From: an uncultured Bacilli bacterium
Lineage (GTDB): Bacteria > Bacillota_I > Bacilli_A > RF39 > UBA660
Direction: 5' to 3'
Assembly: GCA_910577075.1 (NCBI GenBank)
Contig: CAJTKV010000010.1
Span: 44,639-55,347, forward strand
Length of the DNA: 10,709 nt
This document shows, piece after piece, positions 1-7,651 of the stretch (its first letter is position 1; the number at the start of each line of letters is the position of its first letter). Position numbers and translations under genes: made by a program. The notes under the pieces were generated by a model that was given only the letters and a program-made list of their open reading frames with translations, was not told the origin of the DNA and made no database searches.

Positions 1-318
1 CGTAGCAATATTTTGCATATCATCTATCGTCATCTTGGCATCCACTTCTACTCTAACATAGATAATTTTGCCTTGCAAACGTACAGATGCCTTCTCTACT
101 CCATCACTTTCTTTATAAAATGTTTCTAATTTGGCAAGTTCTGAATTAACTGGGTAAGCATCGATATCTTCTAGTCTTGCCCCATATTTATCCGAACTAG
201 CCTGATGAACAAAGTATATTACCACTGCTGATCCCATCAATATAAAACAAAAAAGAGAAACAAGCATTAAAATACAGTATATACGATTATTTTTATAAAA
301 AGCTTTTAATTTTTTCAT
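1..318 (-). CDS. Membrane-anchored protein of unknown function, N-terminal 106 residues (runs off left edge)
   Basis: The reading frame opens with ATG at 318 and stays open to the window edge, so the C-terminus is missing. A well-placed Shine-Dalgarno sequence, GAGGTGAAA (334-326), and a promoter lie upstream. Residues 1-12 are basic (MKKLKAFYKNNR). Residues about 13-38 form one hydrophobic segment, which suggests an uncleaved anchor with the rest outside the cell. No lipobox follows. Residues about 45-106 look like a small alpha/beta domain: a helix, then two strands (around 77-81 and 85-91, pattern VEKASVRLQGKIIYVRVEV), then a helix. I do not recognise the family. The strand pattern loosely recalls small BON- or YhcN-like folds, but that is only an impression. 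It starts its own transcription unit, since the unit upstream ends in a strong terminator. Confidence 0.75.
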   Translation of the reverse strand, partial: MKKLKAFYKNNRIYCILMLVSLFCFILMGSAVVIYFVHQASSDKYGARLEDIDAYPVNSELAKLETFYKESDGVEKASVRLQGKIIYVRVEVDAKMTIDDMQNIAT

Positions 319-348
319 ATAATTATTTCACCTCAAATAAGTACCATA

Positions 349-377
349 ATTATACTACAATATATGCTTATATGCAA
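349..377 (-). promoter_or_regulatory. Promoter of the left-edge membrane protein gene
   Basis: The -10 box is a perfect TATAAT (354-349). A -35-like TTGCAT (377-372) sits exactly 17 bp upstream. The start codon is 30 bp downstream of the -10, leaving room for the GAGGTG ribosome site. The same TTGCAT-17-TATAAT arrangement occurs in front of the Fic gene. The preceding terminator ends only 12 bp upstream of the -35. Confidence 0.6.
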
Positions 378-389
378 TTGCCTTATACT

Positions 390-418
390 AAAAAAAGTGT
401 CGTCATATTTTGACAACA
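390..418 (-). terminator. Intrinsic terminator after the 346-residue nucleotidyltransferase at 419-1459
   Basis: Read on the minus strand, an 8-bp stem TGTTGTCA/TGACGACA (one G-U pair) encloses the loop AAATA and is followed by C and seven T. The hairpin starts at the base directly after the TGA stop (421-419). It is a textbook Rho-independent terminator. Confidence 0.85.
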
Positions 419-1459
419 TCAATATTTTTTAATTAAATAATTATCAAAATCGATATTAAAACTCTTACTTACATAGGTAAATATATTCTCTAAACTTTTT
501 ATTCTTGCATCAATATCCGTACTTAATAAAGCTTTAGAAAATTCTTCCATAGCATCATGACTTTCCTCGTCATTTATTAGCCACATTAGATTTTGCAATC
601 TATATAAAGCTACATAATAAACATAGTCACTAGCGGGATGCTCACTTATAAGTGACATTTCTACTTTTGCTATTTTTTCCCTTAAATAAACCATCTTCAA
701 ATCTAAACCACTACAGTATTCATCTAAATATACTTTTTCACTATACAATAAATCCGGATTTATACCAATCATAGCAAACATATTATTCAAAATTTCTAAT
801 CGGGCTTTATAATCTTTTTCAAATAGAGCTTCTAAATAAAAATCCATAAACTTTCTATCCGGCAATTTCAATTGATAATATGTATTAATGCATTGGCTGT
901 TTCTAAAGCAATCATATACTTTATTGAATCCCACTCTTGAATAGTTATGTAAATAAAAATAATTAGTGCGAATTTTCTCAAGTAAATTATAATATAAATA
1001 ATCATCATAAATAGTATCTCGCGACATATTTATAAATTCCATATATAAATTGCCCAAGTTCGCTTCCTCGTAATTTTGCATTTCTCTTTTAAGTGTTGAG
1101 AACTTCTCATGCTCATTTACTCTATCTTTGATAAAATCAACAACGCCTTCCTCATTTTTGAGGACAACTCCTGTATTAAAAACGGAAGGATAATAACTGG
1201 CATTTTCACGATGATCTTGCTCAATAAGTGAAAATATGTGATTTAAAGATACGATATTGATATCTATTTTCACACCATCAATAGTTTGCATTCCTTTATA
1301 GGAGTTATTGCCACTCGAAATTAAAAATACGTCTAAGTCACTATTTTCCTTGGCAAGATTATTTATTCGTCTCCCATAGACAATCATACCCATTATCTTT
1401 TTATTTTCCATTATGGCATTTTGTTCTTGAAATTTTTGAATCAATTCCCTTGTTGTCAT
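419..1459 (-). CDS. Nucleotidyltransferase-fold protein with two helical C-terminal modules (paralogue of the gene at 1531-2571)
   Basis: It is 346 residues from ATG 1459 (MTTRELIQKF). This start is chosen over the longer frame from 1504 because GGATGTGAT (1471-1463), near-perfect Shine-Dalgarno, lies just upstream, because a TATAAT box lies between the two candidates, and because the paralogue then has exactly the same length and N-terminus. The N-terminal domain has the MNT/pol-beta pattern: G29-R-R, S40-D-L-D43, then a third acidic residue D66 in VKIDINIV. The family transfers nucleotides, often AMP, to drugs, proteins or RNA; the substrate here is unknown. The usual GS is GR, which could weaken nucleotide binding. 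The remainder is helical and holds two similar modules (about 150-230 and 275-335) sharing a DYxYYxxL...AL...D..AR...LxNxF pattern. It forms its own unit with promoter and terminator. It might be related to kanamycin nucleotidyltransferase or HEPN-type helical domains, but this is not established. Confidence 0.8.
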   Translation of the reverse strand: MTTRELIQKFQEQNAIMENKKIMGMIVYGRRINNLAKENSDLDVFLISSGNNSYKGMQTIDGVKIDINIVSLNHIFSLIEQDHRENASYYPSVFNTGVVLKNEEGVVDFIKDRVNEHEKFSTLKREMQNYEEANLGNLYMEFINMSRDTIYDDYLYYNLLEKIRTNYFYLHNYSRVGFNKVYDCFRNSQCINTYYQLKLPDRKFMDFYLEALFEKDYKARLEILNNMFAMIGINPDLLYSEKVYLDEYCSGLDLKMVYLREKIAKVEMSLISEHPASDYVYYVALYRLQNLMWLINDEESHDAMEEFSKALLSTDIDARIKSLENIFTYVSKSFNIDFDNYLIKKY

Positions 1460-1462
1460 ATC

Positions 1463-1471
1463 ATCACATCC
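1463..1471 (-). promoter_or_regulatory. Ribosome-binding site that sets the start at 1459
   Basis: GGATGTGAT differs from the ideal GGAGGTGAT at one base and has a suitable gap to ATG 1459. The further-upstream ATG at 1504 has only the terminator U-tract in front of it and no Shine-Dalgarno sequence. Confidence 0.65.
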
Positions 1472-1484
1472 ACTTTTATTCGCT

Positions 1485-1490
1485 ATTATA
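1485..1490 (-). promoter_or_regulatory. -10 box of the promoter for the gene at 419-1459
   Basis: This is a perfect TATAAT 25 bp upstream of ATG 1459. No good -35 is visible. The 17-bp position falls in the T-rich tail and stem of the preceding terminator (reads TTTCTT or similar). Initiation close to 1478 would leave a short leader carrying the ribosome site. Confidence 0.45.
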
Positions 1491-1502
1491 CATCTAAACT
1501 TC

Positions 1503-1532
1503 AAAAAAAGAAATGTTTCTATAACATTTCTT
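1503..1532 (-). terminator. Intrinsic terminator overlapping the stop codon of the gene at 1531-2571
   Basis: On the minus strand the stem AGAAATGTT/AACATTTCT (9 bp, extendable by one A-T pair) has the loop ATAGA and runs into a T-tract. The TAA stop (1533-1531) contributes two bases to the base of the stem. Confidence 0.85.
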
Positions 1533-2571
1533 AAAGTGAATAATCATCATAGTCAAATTCATATTCTTTATCTAATTCGTGTAATAATTCTTCTAAAACA
1601 CGTATTCTCTCTTCAGCTCCTTCTGTATCAAGAGCCCTTTTAAAAATTCTATCAAATCCACTGGTATCTTTAGGTCCAATATAAAAAGTTTTATCTCTCA
1701 TATATTCGAGCAATAGAAAATAACAACACTCTGCCTCTTTACTTTCTAAAAGTAACATCTCCTCTACCTTTGCAACATTACTTCCTAAATACATGAGCTC
1801 CTTCTCAATTTCCTGCTTTGATAGACATCGATGCCAATCTTCTTCGATATATACATGCCTTTTTTCCTTTTCGTAATCTGTATAGCCAGCAAAGTGAAAT
1901 ATTTTTTTTAAAGTTTCTTCCATATCATCTGTGTTCTCTAAAGCCTTAACCATAGCATCGATAAATTCCTCATCAGGCAAATCAAGTTTATATAGTTTGG
2001 CCTTTTCTTTATTAGTATACATTTGATAAAATTTCCAATCGGTAATACTCGAATAATTATTCATAAAATGATACATCATTCTTAAAAGATTGATGAATAC
2101 AAAATAATATAATTTCTTTTCATTACCATTTGCATGCCGATATTGATACAATATTTGATCCAATTTTTCTTGCCAATAACTGCTAAATGCTTGCTTATCC
2201 TTTTTAAATTCACTTAATCTCTTTATCTCTTTTACGGCATCTAACCACACCCCATCCAGAGATTTTTCTACTTTTCCCGTTAATAATACGCTTTCCAAGA
2301 ATTTAGACCCTGTCCAATACTCATTGGCTATTTTTCTCATCATCGTACTTTTAGACATAAAAATAGTCTCGACAGGAATTCCATCAATCATTCTCTTTTC
2401 TCTGCCAAAATATCCATCCTCATGGGGAACAATTACCAAAACATCTAAATCACTAGATTCTTTGTAATCACCGGTAATTCTACTGCCAAATAAAATTACC
2501 ATAATGCTCTTTTCATCACTTAATATATCCGTTTCTTCTACGTATCTTAAAAGTAATTCTTCCGTTGTCAT
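1531..2571 (-). CDS. Nucleotidyltransferase-fold protein, paralogue of the gene at 419-1459
   Basis: It is 346 residues from ATG 2571 (MTTEELLLRY). A TTG at 2586 would extend it by five residues, but GGGTGG lies between the two and serves ATG 2571. The N-terminal domain carries the family signature G29-S-R-ITG-DYKES-S40-D-L-D43. The expected third metal-binding Asp is Glu (E68, in IPVETIFM), where the paralogue has Asp. The helical remainder matches the paralogue throughout, for example LPDEEFIDAMVKALE against LPDRKFMDFYLEALF and AKVEEMLLLES against AKVEMSLISEH, with the same internal repeat (KALENTDDMEETLKKIF about 210-226, RALDTEGAEERIRVLEEL about 312-329). It lies 48 bp downstream of the 424-residue gene with no terminator between, so the two are probably co-transcribed. 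A weak TATATT (2597-2592) could give an extra promoter. Target and reaction are unknown. It could be an antibiotic- or protein-modifying enzyme or a toxin-antitoxin-type MNT. Confidence 0.8.
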   Translation of the reverse strand: MTTEELLLRYVEETDILSDEKSIMVILFGSRITGDYKESSDLDVLVIVPHEDGYFGREKRMIDGIPVETIFMSKSTMMRKIANEYWTGSKFLESVLLTGKVEKSLDGVWLDAVKEIKRLSEFKKDKQAFSSYWQEKLDQILYQYRHANGNEKKLYYFVFINLLRMMYHFMNNYSSITDWKFYQMYTNKEKAKLYKLDLPDEEFIDAMVKALENTDDMEETLKKIFHFAGYTDYEKEKRHVYIEEDWHRCLSKQEIEKELMYLGSNVAKVEEMLLLESKEAECCYFLLLEYMRDKTFYIGPKDTSGFDRIFKRALDTEGAEERIRVLEELLHELDKEYEFDYDDYSL

Positions 2572-2619
2572 AATAAAACCACCCAAACTTTAATATAACC
2601 AAAACATCATCTTAATTCA

Positions 2620-3894
2620 TCATTTTTTTATTTCAACTGCATCTTGTTCTATTTCTTTTTTTAATTCATCTTTATATCTTGCTATTGCTAAGAGAATTTT
2701 TACATCATATTTATCACGTTCATATTCATGAGGATTATTTCTATGTGCTGGTTGATAATAATTTATTCTATTTAGACAACTCAAATCGGCTGATAAGCTT
2801 TCCTCATCATCTACATCTTCCCCATTCATAACAGCTGAGGCAAGAGAAATATTTGCCACATTTAGTTCGCCATTTTCATCAATAAACAAATTTTCTCTTT
2901 GGTTAAGGTTCGTTACTCTAAGTAAATCATCTTGGAACACTTCCCTCTGTACGCTGTCTATATTGAAATTATTTCTTTTTAACAATTCTCTAAATTTAGT
3001 AGTATCTATTCCCTTATCAAAATAATCGAGTATCTGATAATTAGTAAAATCTTTAACTGTATATTTTCCCGATATAATACCCATAAGTATATCCCTAATT
3101 GCATCTTTAATAGGTGCATCATCCACCTTCGTTATATCGCCTTTTTGAACTTGATCTATTGCCACCAAGATATCTAAATCATCCTTCAATGTATCAAATG
3201 TATGATCTTCCATATCGTCAACTCTACCACGTCCATAATGTGTTATAGCACTTATATCTTCAAGCCTAATTTTGCGAAACTCATCAGAGATTAAAGTTCC
3301 ATCTTCCAACGTAGATTTTCCCTCTTTTAAAGCATTATATAAGGAGAAATCTCCCATCAATACGCGTCTCGTTAAATCAATTAATGGGCGATTAAATGTC
3401 ATTGTTTTCAAATACTGATTTTCTAACGCAAAAGCTGAGCCATAAAAACCCGGTTTTCTATCTCCTGCCAAATAAGAAGCACTTAAAAAACGATCCTTAT
3501 ATGCCAAATCACTAAATACTCTGACAATATCAACATGTTTAATAGAATTATTGTCAAGTAACACTTCTTTAAAGTGTTTTACAGCATCACTTTGCATAAA
3601 TTCATCGATATTCTTAACCTGATTGCGTAGTTGCGGCAACTTGTTTTTCGACTTTGTTCCTCTAATAACTTTTACTAACTCCTCGCGCTTTTTCGCTAAA
3701 AGGGTCAAAACGGCATCTTCGTCAATTTCCACATTCTTTAACTGTTGTTCAAGACACATTGCATCATAATTTTTTTTAAAGAATGCCATTTTTTTCATAT
3801 AATCTTCTTCCTCTAAAGTAAGTTTCTCGCCATTCTCAATTTTATCATTCAAAAATTTCATCTTATAATTCATTTCTTCAACTGGATATGTCAT
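2620..3894 (-). CDS. Unrecognised acidic cytoplasmic protein of 424 residues
   Basis: ATG 3894 follows AGGTGAT (3906-3900) at good spacing, with an extended -10 promoter just upstream. I do not recognise the family. There is no signal peptide or membrane segment. Residues about 5-80 are charged and helical, possibly coiled-coil (LNDKIENGEKLTLEEEDYMKK, then repeated K/E-rich helices). The middle contains FSDLAYKDRFLSASYLAGDR (about 128-147) and an aromatic, Gly-containing stretch (GFYGSAF). Residues 225-265 are Asp-rich (VDDMEDHTFDTLKDDLDILV). The tail is again charged and helical, ending in EIKK and TGA. No catalytic motif stands out. It heads the unit that continues into a nucleotidyltransferase-fold gene 48 bp downstream, which hints at a shared function (partner, target or regulator), but this rests on position only. 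Confidence 0.75.
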   Translation of the reverse strand: MTYPVEEMNYKMKFLNDKIENGEKLTLEEEDYMKKMAFFKKNYDAMCLEQQLKNVEIDEDAVLTLLAKKREELVKVIRGTKSKNKLPQLRNQVKNIDEFMQSDAVKHFKEVLLDNNSIKHVDIVRVFSDLAYKDRFLSASYLAGDRKPGFYGSAFALENQYLKTMTFNRPLIDLTRRVLMGDFSLYNALKEGKSTLEDGTLISDEFRKIRLEDISAITHYGRGRVDDMEDHTFDTLKDDLDILVAIDQVQKGDITKVDDAPIKDAIRDILMGIISGKYTVKDFTNYQILDYFDKGIDTTKFRELLKRNNFNIDSVQREVFQDDLLRVTNLNQRENLFIDENGELNVANISLASAVMNGEDVDDEESLSADLSCLNRINYYQPAHRNNPHEYERDKYDVKILLAIARYKDELKKEIEQDAVEIKK

Positions 3895-3912
3895 ACTTAA
3901 TCACCTATTTTG

Positions 3913-3921
3913 ATTATAGCA
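3913..3921 (-). promoter_or_regulatory. Extended -10 promoter of the 424-residue gene
   Basis: TGCTATAAT (3921-3913) is a perfect extended -10 element. The matching -35 position is poor (AACTAG at 17 bp), which is common for extended -10 promoters. The ATG is 18 bp past the -10, with AGGTGAT in between, so the leader must be very short. Confidence 0.6.
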
Positions 3922-3977
3922 TGGTAAAAAAGGTGCTAGTTTAATAATCGTCACATTGACAATCAAATTTACACAAC

Positions 3978-4003
3978 AAAAAAATGTTAAATATTTAACA
4001 TTT
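3978..4003 (-). terminator. Intrinsic terminator containing the ligA stop codon
   Basis: A perfect 22-bp palindrome (4003-3982) folds into a 9-bp stem AAATGTTAA/TTAACATTT with loop ATAT. The T-run overlaps the stem end and continues to 3978. The last ligA codons (Met-Leu-Asn-Ile) and its TAA (3989-3987) are inside the hairpin, so coding sequence and terminator share bases. Confidence 0.85.
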
Positions 4004-5963
4004 CTAAAAATTTTGCTTCATCCCAGATTTCTATTCCTAAATCAACAGCCTTTTGATATTTGCTTCCGGCATCATGCCCCGCAATAACGACATCTGTCTT
4101 CTTCGAAACAGAACCACTGCAATTACCACCTAGATTTTCAATTTTTTCTTTAGCATCATCTCTTGTTATTGAATCAAGTGTACCTGTTAGGACAAAAGTC
4201 TTGCCAGTAAAAATCGTTTCTTCTTCCACTTCATTGCTTTCATAACCCATATTTAAACCAAGTTCTTTTAATTCAGTTATCATTTTTAAATTATCTTCAT
4301 CATTAAAGTAATCGACAACGGACTGAGCTATGACATCTCCAATGTCTCTTATCGCTTCCAATTCTTCAAAACTTGCCGAAGCTAAAGCATCAATATTTTT
4401 AAAACGCTTGGCCAAAATCTTTCCCGTCTTCTTGCCAACATATCTTATACCAACGGCAAATAATAATCTATCCAAACCTGTCTTTTTAGATTCTTCTATA
4501 CTATCTAATAAATTATTAATCGATTTTTCTCCAAAACCTTCGAGAAGCTTTAGTTCTTCAACATATCTATCTAAGCGATAAATATCTGGAATACTCTTAA
4601 TATATCCCATATTAAAGAAATCTTCGATAATGGCATCTCCTAAACCGATGATATTCATCGTATCTCTTGCAGCAAAGTGAATTAGAGATTCAATATCTTT
4701 TTTAGGACATTCCTCATTCACACAGTAATAACTTGCATCCTTTTTTATCAGTGGACTCTTGCATATCGGACACTCCTTGATAAATTCAAAAGGTCGAGCA
4801 TCGCTCATTCTATTTTCTAAAATTACACTTTCTACTCTTGGAATGACATCACCTGCTTTAATTATCTTAACCGTATCACCTACGCGAATATCTTTAACAA
4901 GACAATACTCTTCATTATGCAAAGTGGCTTTGCTAATCAATGACCCCATAACCATTACGGGTTCTAATATGGCATTAGGGGTTACTTGTCCCGTTCTTCC
5001 CACAGTAAATTTAATATCTTTTAATTTAGTTGAAACAACTTGCGCAGGAAATTTATAGGCACATGCCCATTTTGGATATCTTATTGTATTTCCCATAATT
5101 TCATGATCGTGTAAATCATCTAACTTAATAACAACCCCATCTATATCATAAGGTAATCCTTCTCTTGCCTCATTTTTCTCTTGAATAAACTGCATAACTT
5201 CATCAATAGAATTGACTAGTCTATTGTTTGGATTAGTTCTAAAACCTAAATCAGCCATAAACTCTAATGCTTCATGATGCGTCTTTATTCCATAATCCTC
5301 GGGATCTGGCAAATGGTATATCCAAACTTCCAAGAATCTTTTTGCAGCAACACTTGAATCAAGCTGACGAACAGAACCTGCAGCCGCATTGCGGCAATTT
5401 TTAAGCAATGGTTCATTATTCTCTTTTCTCTCTTCATTAATTCTTTCTAAAGTTTTCTTGCTCATATATATTTCGCCGCGAACCTCAATATCAATAGGCT
5501 TATTTAACTTTAGAGGAACTTGCTTAATCGTCCTGACATTATGCGTTATATCTTCTCCTACTACTCCATCACCACGAGTTGCCCCTGATACCAATAATCC
5601 CTTCTCATATTTTAAAGATACACTCAAACCATCTATCTTAAGTTCACACACATATTTAGGATCAATTCCCGCATTTCTTATCCTCGCATCAAATTCTCTT
5701 ATTTCATCCTCATTAAAGACATCAGCTAAACTCATCATTGGAATATTGTGAGTAACTTTCTCAAACTTTTCCAAGATTACTCCACCTATTTTATGAGTTG
5801 GTGAATCACTTCTTATCCATTCTGGATGATCCTCTTCTATTTTATATAATTCTCTCAAATAATTATCATATTCTTCATCTGTCAAAGTTTCGGCATTATC
5901 TAAGACATGATATTCATAGTTGGCTTTCGTAATTAATTCAACAAGTTCATTATATCTATCCAT
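3987..5963 (-). CDS. ligA: NAD-dependent DNA ligase LigA
   Basis: This enzyme seals nicks in duplex DNA using NAD+ as the AMP donor, in replication (Okazaki fragments) and repair, in the cytoplasm. It is 658 residues from ATG 5963; E. coli LigA is 671. The domains are in the standard order: NMN-binding domain Ia (YEYHVLDN, near 16-23), adenylation domain with the lysine nucleophile K109 in KIDG, then TRGDG, EVRGEIYM, RNAAAGS, DGVVIK (K280) and WACAYKFPA. An OB fold (GRTGQVTPNAILEPV) and a four-cysteine zinc finger (C398, C401, C414, C419) follow. Helix-hairpin-helix repeats (about 435-555) and a C-terminal BRCT domain (about 583-658, TFVLTGTL...AGSK) complete it. All key residues are present, so it should be active. 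The usual NPRN before AAAGS is NCRN. The gene follows the 542-residue gene by 35 bp and may be co-transcribed or use a weak promoter there. The pcrA gene that often precedes ligA in Firmicutes is absent here. Confidence 0.98.
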   Translation of the reverse strand: MDRYNELVELITKANYEYHVLDNAETLTDEEYDNYLRELYKIEEDHPEWIRSDSPTHKIGGVILEKFEKVTHNIPMMSLADVFNEDEIREFDARIRNAGIDPKYVCELKIDGLSVSLKYEKGLLVSGATRGDGVVGEDITHNVRTIKQVPLKLNKPIDIEVRGEIYMSKKTLERINEERKENNEPLLKNCRNAAAGSVRQLDSSVAAKRFLEVWIYHLPDPEDYGIKTHHEALEFMADLGFRTNPNNRLVNSIDEVMQFIQEKNEAREGLPYDIDGVVIKLDDLHDHEIMGNTIRYPKWACAYKFPAQVVSTKLKDIKFTVGRTGQVTPNAILEPVMVMGSLISKATLHNEEYCLVKDIRVGDTVKIIKAGDVIPRVESVILENRMSDARPFEFIKECPICKSPLIKKDASYYCVNEECPKKDIESLIHFAARDTMNIIGLGDAIIEDFFNMGYIKSIPDIYRLDRYVEELKLLEGFGEKSINNLLDSIEESKKTGLDRLLFAVGIRYVGKKTGKILAKRFKNIDALASASFEELEAIRDIGDVIAQSVVDYFNDEDNLKMITELKELGLNMGYESNEVEEETIFTGKTFVLTGTLDSITRDDAKEKIENLGGNCSGSVSKKTDVVIAGHDAGSKYQKAVDLGIEIWDEAKFLEMLNI

Positions 5964-5967
5964 TCCT

Positions 5968-5974
5968 ATCACCT
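5968..5974 (-). promoter_or_regulatory. Ribosome-binding site that sets the ligA start at 5963
   Basis: AGGTGAT (5974-5968) stands at normal distance from ATG 5963. The alternative GTG start at 5972, three codons upstream, lies inside this sequence, so it cannot be the main start. Confidence 0.7.
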
Positions 5975-5980
5975 ATTATT

Positions 5981-5986
5981 ATTATA
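5981..5986 (-). promoter_or_regulatory. Possible -10 box for ligA
   Basis: TATAAT (5986-5981) lies in the 35-bp gap before ligA. The -35 at 17 bp reads ATGAGT, a poor match, and there is no TGn extension. It could give ligA its own transcript, but read-through from the 542-residue gene is equally possible because no terminator separates them. Confidence 0.3.
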
Positions 5987-5998
5987 CCAAAAATGCCT

Positions 5999-7627
5999 CT
6001 AATACTCATCAATTTTATCATCATTTTTCTTAATTAATCGCACACATTCTCCATCGACATTTATCATTTCTGGCAAGGCAAATTCTTGCATAGTTAAACT
6101 GATATCATCGACTCTTTTTCCGGTTCTCGAATCTATATAATAAGTTTTGCCACTTTCTTCATCAATTACCTGTAAGAAATTTCCAATAAAAGAAAGATAT
6201 CCACTAAAAGAATCATATATAATATTTTTCTCTTTATCCATTACAATCTTGCGATAATAAGTTCTTGGTCCTTCACTTATAGGAACTGTCAAAAGAAGTA
6301 ATTCATTTTTAACTTCATAGCTAAAATCTTCCCCTCTTATATTAAAATCTTTAGGAACTATTCCTTCATAGACGACATTAAAATCTAGATCAAAGATATC
6401 AATTATTTCATCGCGCCAAGATTCTCCATAACGGATACCAAAGCCATAATCCATATACTTATTATTTTTCATTTTAAATTTAGGATCTTGCCAAGGAACT
6501 TCTTTTTCCTCTTTTGTATCTATATTATAAACTAGACACCCATTAATTCCCTCTACACCATAAAATCTAATCAAATTCATCTTTTCAGAGTGGATATTAA
6601 AACAATCACGAGAGCGATGATGTGTATACTCGCATCCATTTTCATCATAAATGGTAAACATATAATCATCATCACCCAAGACATCACATCCGCGAATAAC
6701 GGTAGGTCCCTTGACATCTAAAGGTAATACCCAAATACCATGATGTTTGACTTGTTTGCCAGTCTTTATATTTAAGGCTATACAATAACTTTCTTCGCCT
6801 TTTTTAACAATAATAACTGCAATATCGCCCCATATTTGAATTTCTACATCATCATAATCAATATCTAAATTATACTTTTTCAAGATATTCATATTAAAAT
6901 CAACGACTAAAAACTCCTTGCCCGATATAAAGCAAATGGATTTAGCACTACCACCCTCTGAAGTATATACTAGAGGATTAGATTTTATTGCATCACTTCT
7001 AGATAGCATCTCTGATTTTCCTGCTCCCTTTAAAACATCATGAACGACAATTACCTCTTCATCTTTTAGACTAGATAAAATTATGTTGCCATCTTCATAA
7101 TAGGGAAAATAAGATCCACAATTATAAAAAACTTCTCCATCTTGATTGATAATAAATTTTTGATATATCCCCTTGCCATAATCATTATTTTCATAGACGA
7201 ATAAATTAGGAGCTAATTTCCATCCGTATTTAACAGGTACTTCTAGATCTGGTTTAATAAACTTTTTTGTCCTTATATTAAAAAGTGGGCTTTCTTCATA
7301 ATCCGGTCCCGAAATATGTACATAATCATCATCTATTTTCCATATACCTGAATAATATGAGACTCTATGAGATAAATAAACTTCTCTATTTTCTATATTT
7401 ACTAAATCTTGCTTACAATTGCCCTCTAAAACCGCAAATATATCCTTTCCCATATGATATATTTTGCATGCATGGCTATAATTTCCTACATCATATACCT
7501 TTTTATTTTTATCAATTAAAAAGGATTTCTCCTGCGTTTGAACAAATATAAAATCATCTATTCTTTCAATATTAATTACTTGATAACTCTTTGGTAGTTC
7601 TTCTTTAACTTTGCTTATTTCTTCCAT
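5999..7627 (-). CDS. Predicted beta-propeller-like protein of 542 residues, function unknown
   Basis: ATG 7627 follows GAGGTG at six bases and there is a promoter upstream. No signal peptide, lipobox or membrane segment is visible, so it is probably cytoplasmic. The protein is rich in Tyr, Asp, Ile and Val and is built from about a dozen units of roughly 40 residues. Each has a beta-strand, a turn with D/N, T/K and G/N, then a strand, for example LIDKNKKVY (37), VNIENREVY (76), FNIRTKKFI (116), LNIKTGKQV (285), YNIDTKEEKEV (367) and YIDSRTGKRV (497). This is the look of a beta-propeller or WG-repeat-like protein, used for binding and not for catalysis. I know no specific family. It lies 35 bp upstream of ligA with no terminator between; a functional link to DNA ligation is not implied by anything in the protein. 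Confidence 0.75.
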   Translation of the reverse strand: MEEISKVKEELPKSYQVINIERIDDFIFVQTQEKSFLIDKNKKVYDVGNYSHACKIYHMGKDIFAVLEGNCKQDLVNIENREVYLSHRVSYYSGIWKIDDDYVHISGPDYEESPLFNIRTKKFIKPDLEVPVKYGWKLAPNLFVYENNDYGKGIYQKFIINQDGEVFYNCGSYFPYYEDGNIILSSLKDEEVIVVHDVLKGAGKSEMLSRSDAIKSNPLVYTSEGGSAKSICFISGKEFLVVDFNMNILKKYNLDIDYDDVEIQIWGDIAVIIVKKGEESYCIALNIKTGKQVKHHGIWVLPLDVKGPTVIRGCDVLGDDDYMFTIYDENGCEYTHHRSRDCFNIHSEKMNLIRFYGVEGINGCLVYNIDTKEEKEVPWQDPKFKMKNNKYMDYGFGIRYGESWRDEIIDIFDLDFNVVYEGIVPKDFNIRGEDFSYEVKNELLLLTVPISEGPRTYYRKIVMDKEKNIIYDSFSGYLSFIGNFLQVIDEESGKTYYIDSRTGKRVDDISLTMQEFALPEMINVDGECVRLIKKNDDKIDEY

Positions 7628-7651
7628 AGAAACACCTCATCTTAAATACTT

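Noticed and set aside
946..970. HEPN RNase motif R-x6-H in the left nucleotidyltransferase (RTNYFYLH, R164 and H171)
   Set aside because: The paralogue has Asn in place of the His at the aligned position, so the match is likely chance.
3956..3961. Perfect -35 TTGACA on the plus strand
   Set aside because: No -10 box follows at 16-18 bp and no plus-strand gene is downstream.
4060..5751. Open frames on the plus strand opposite ligA
   Set aside because: They mirror a gene with a complete and conserved LigA domain set, have no recognisable protein features and no ribosome sites.
7285..7551. Plus-strand open frame opposite the 542-residue gene
   Set aside because: It has no Shine-Dalgarno sequence and no recognisable product, and the minus-strand gene has a promoter, ribosome site and protein-like repeats.
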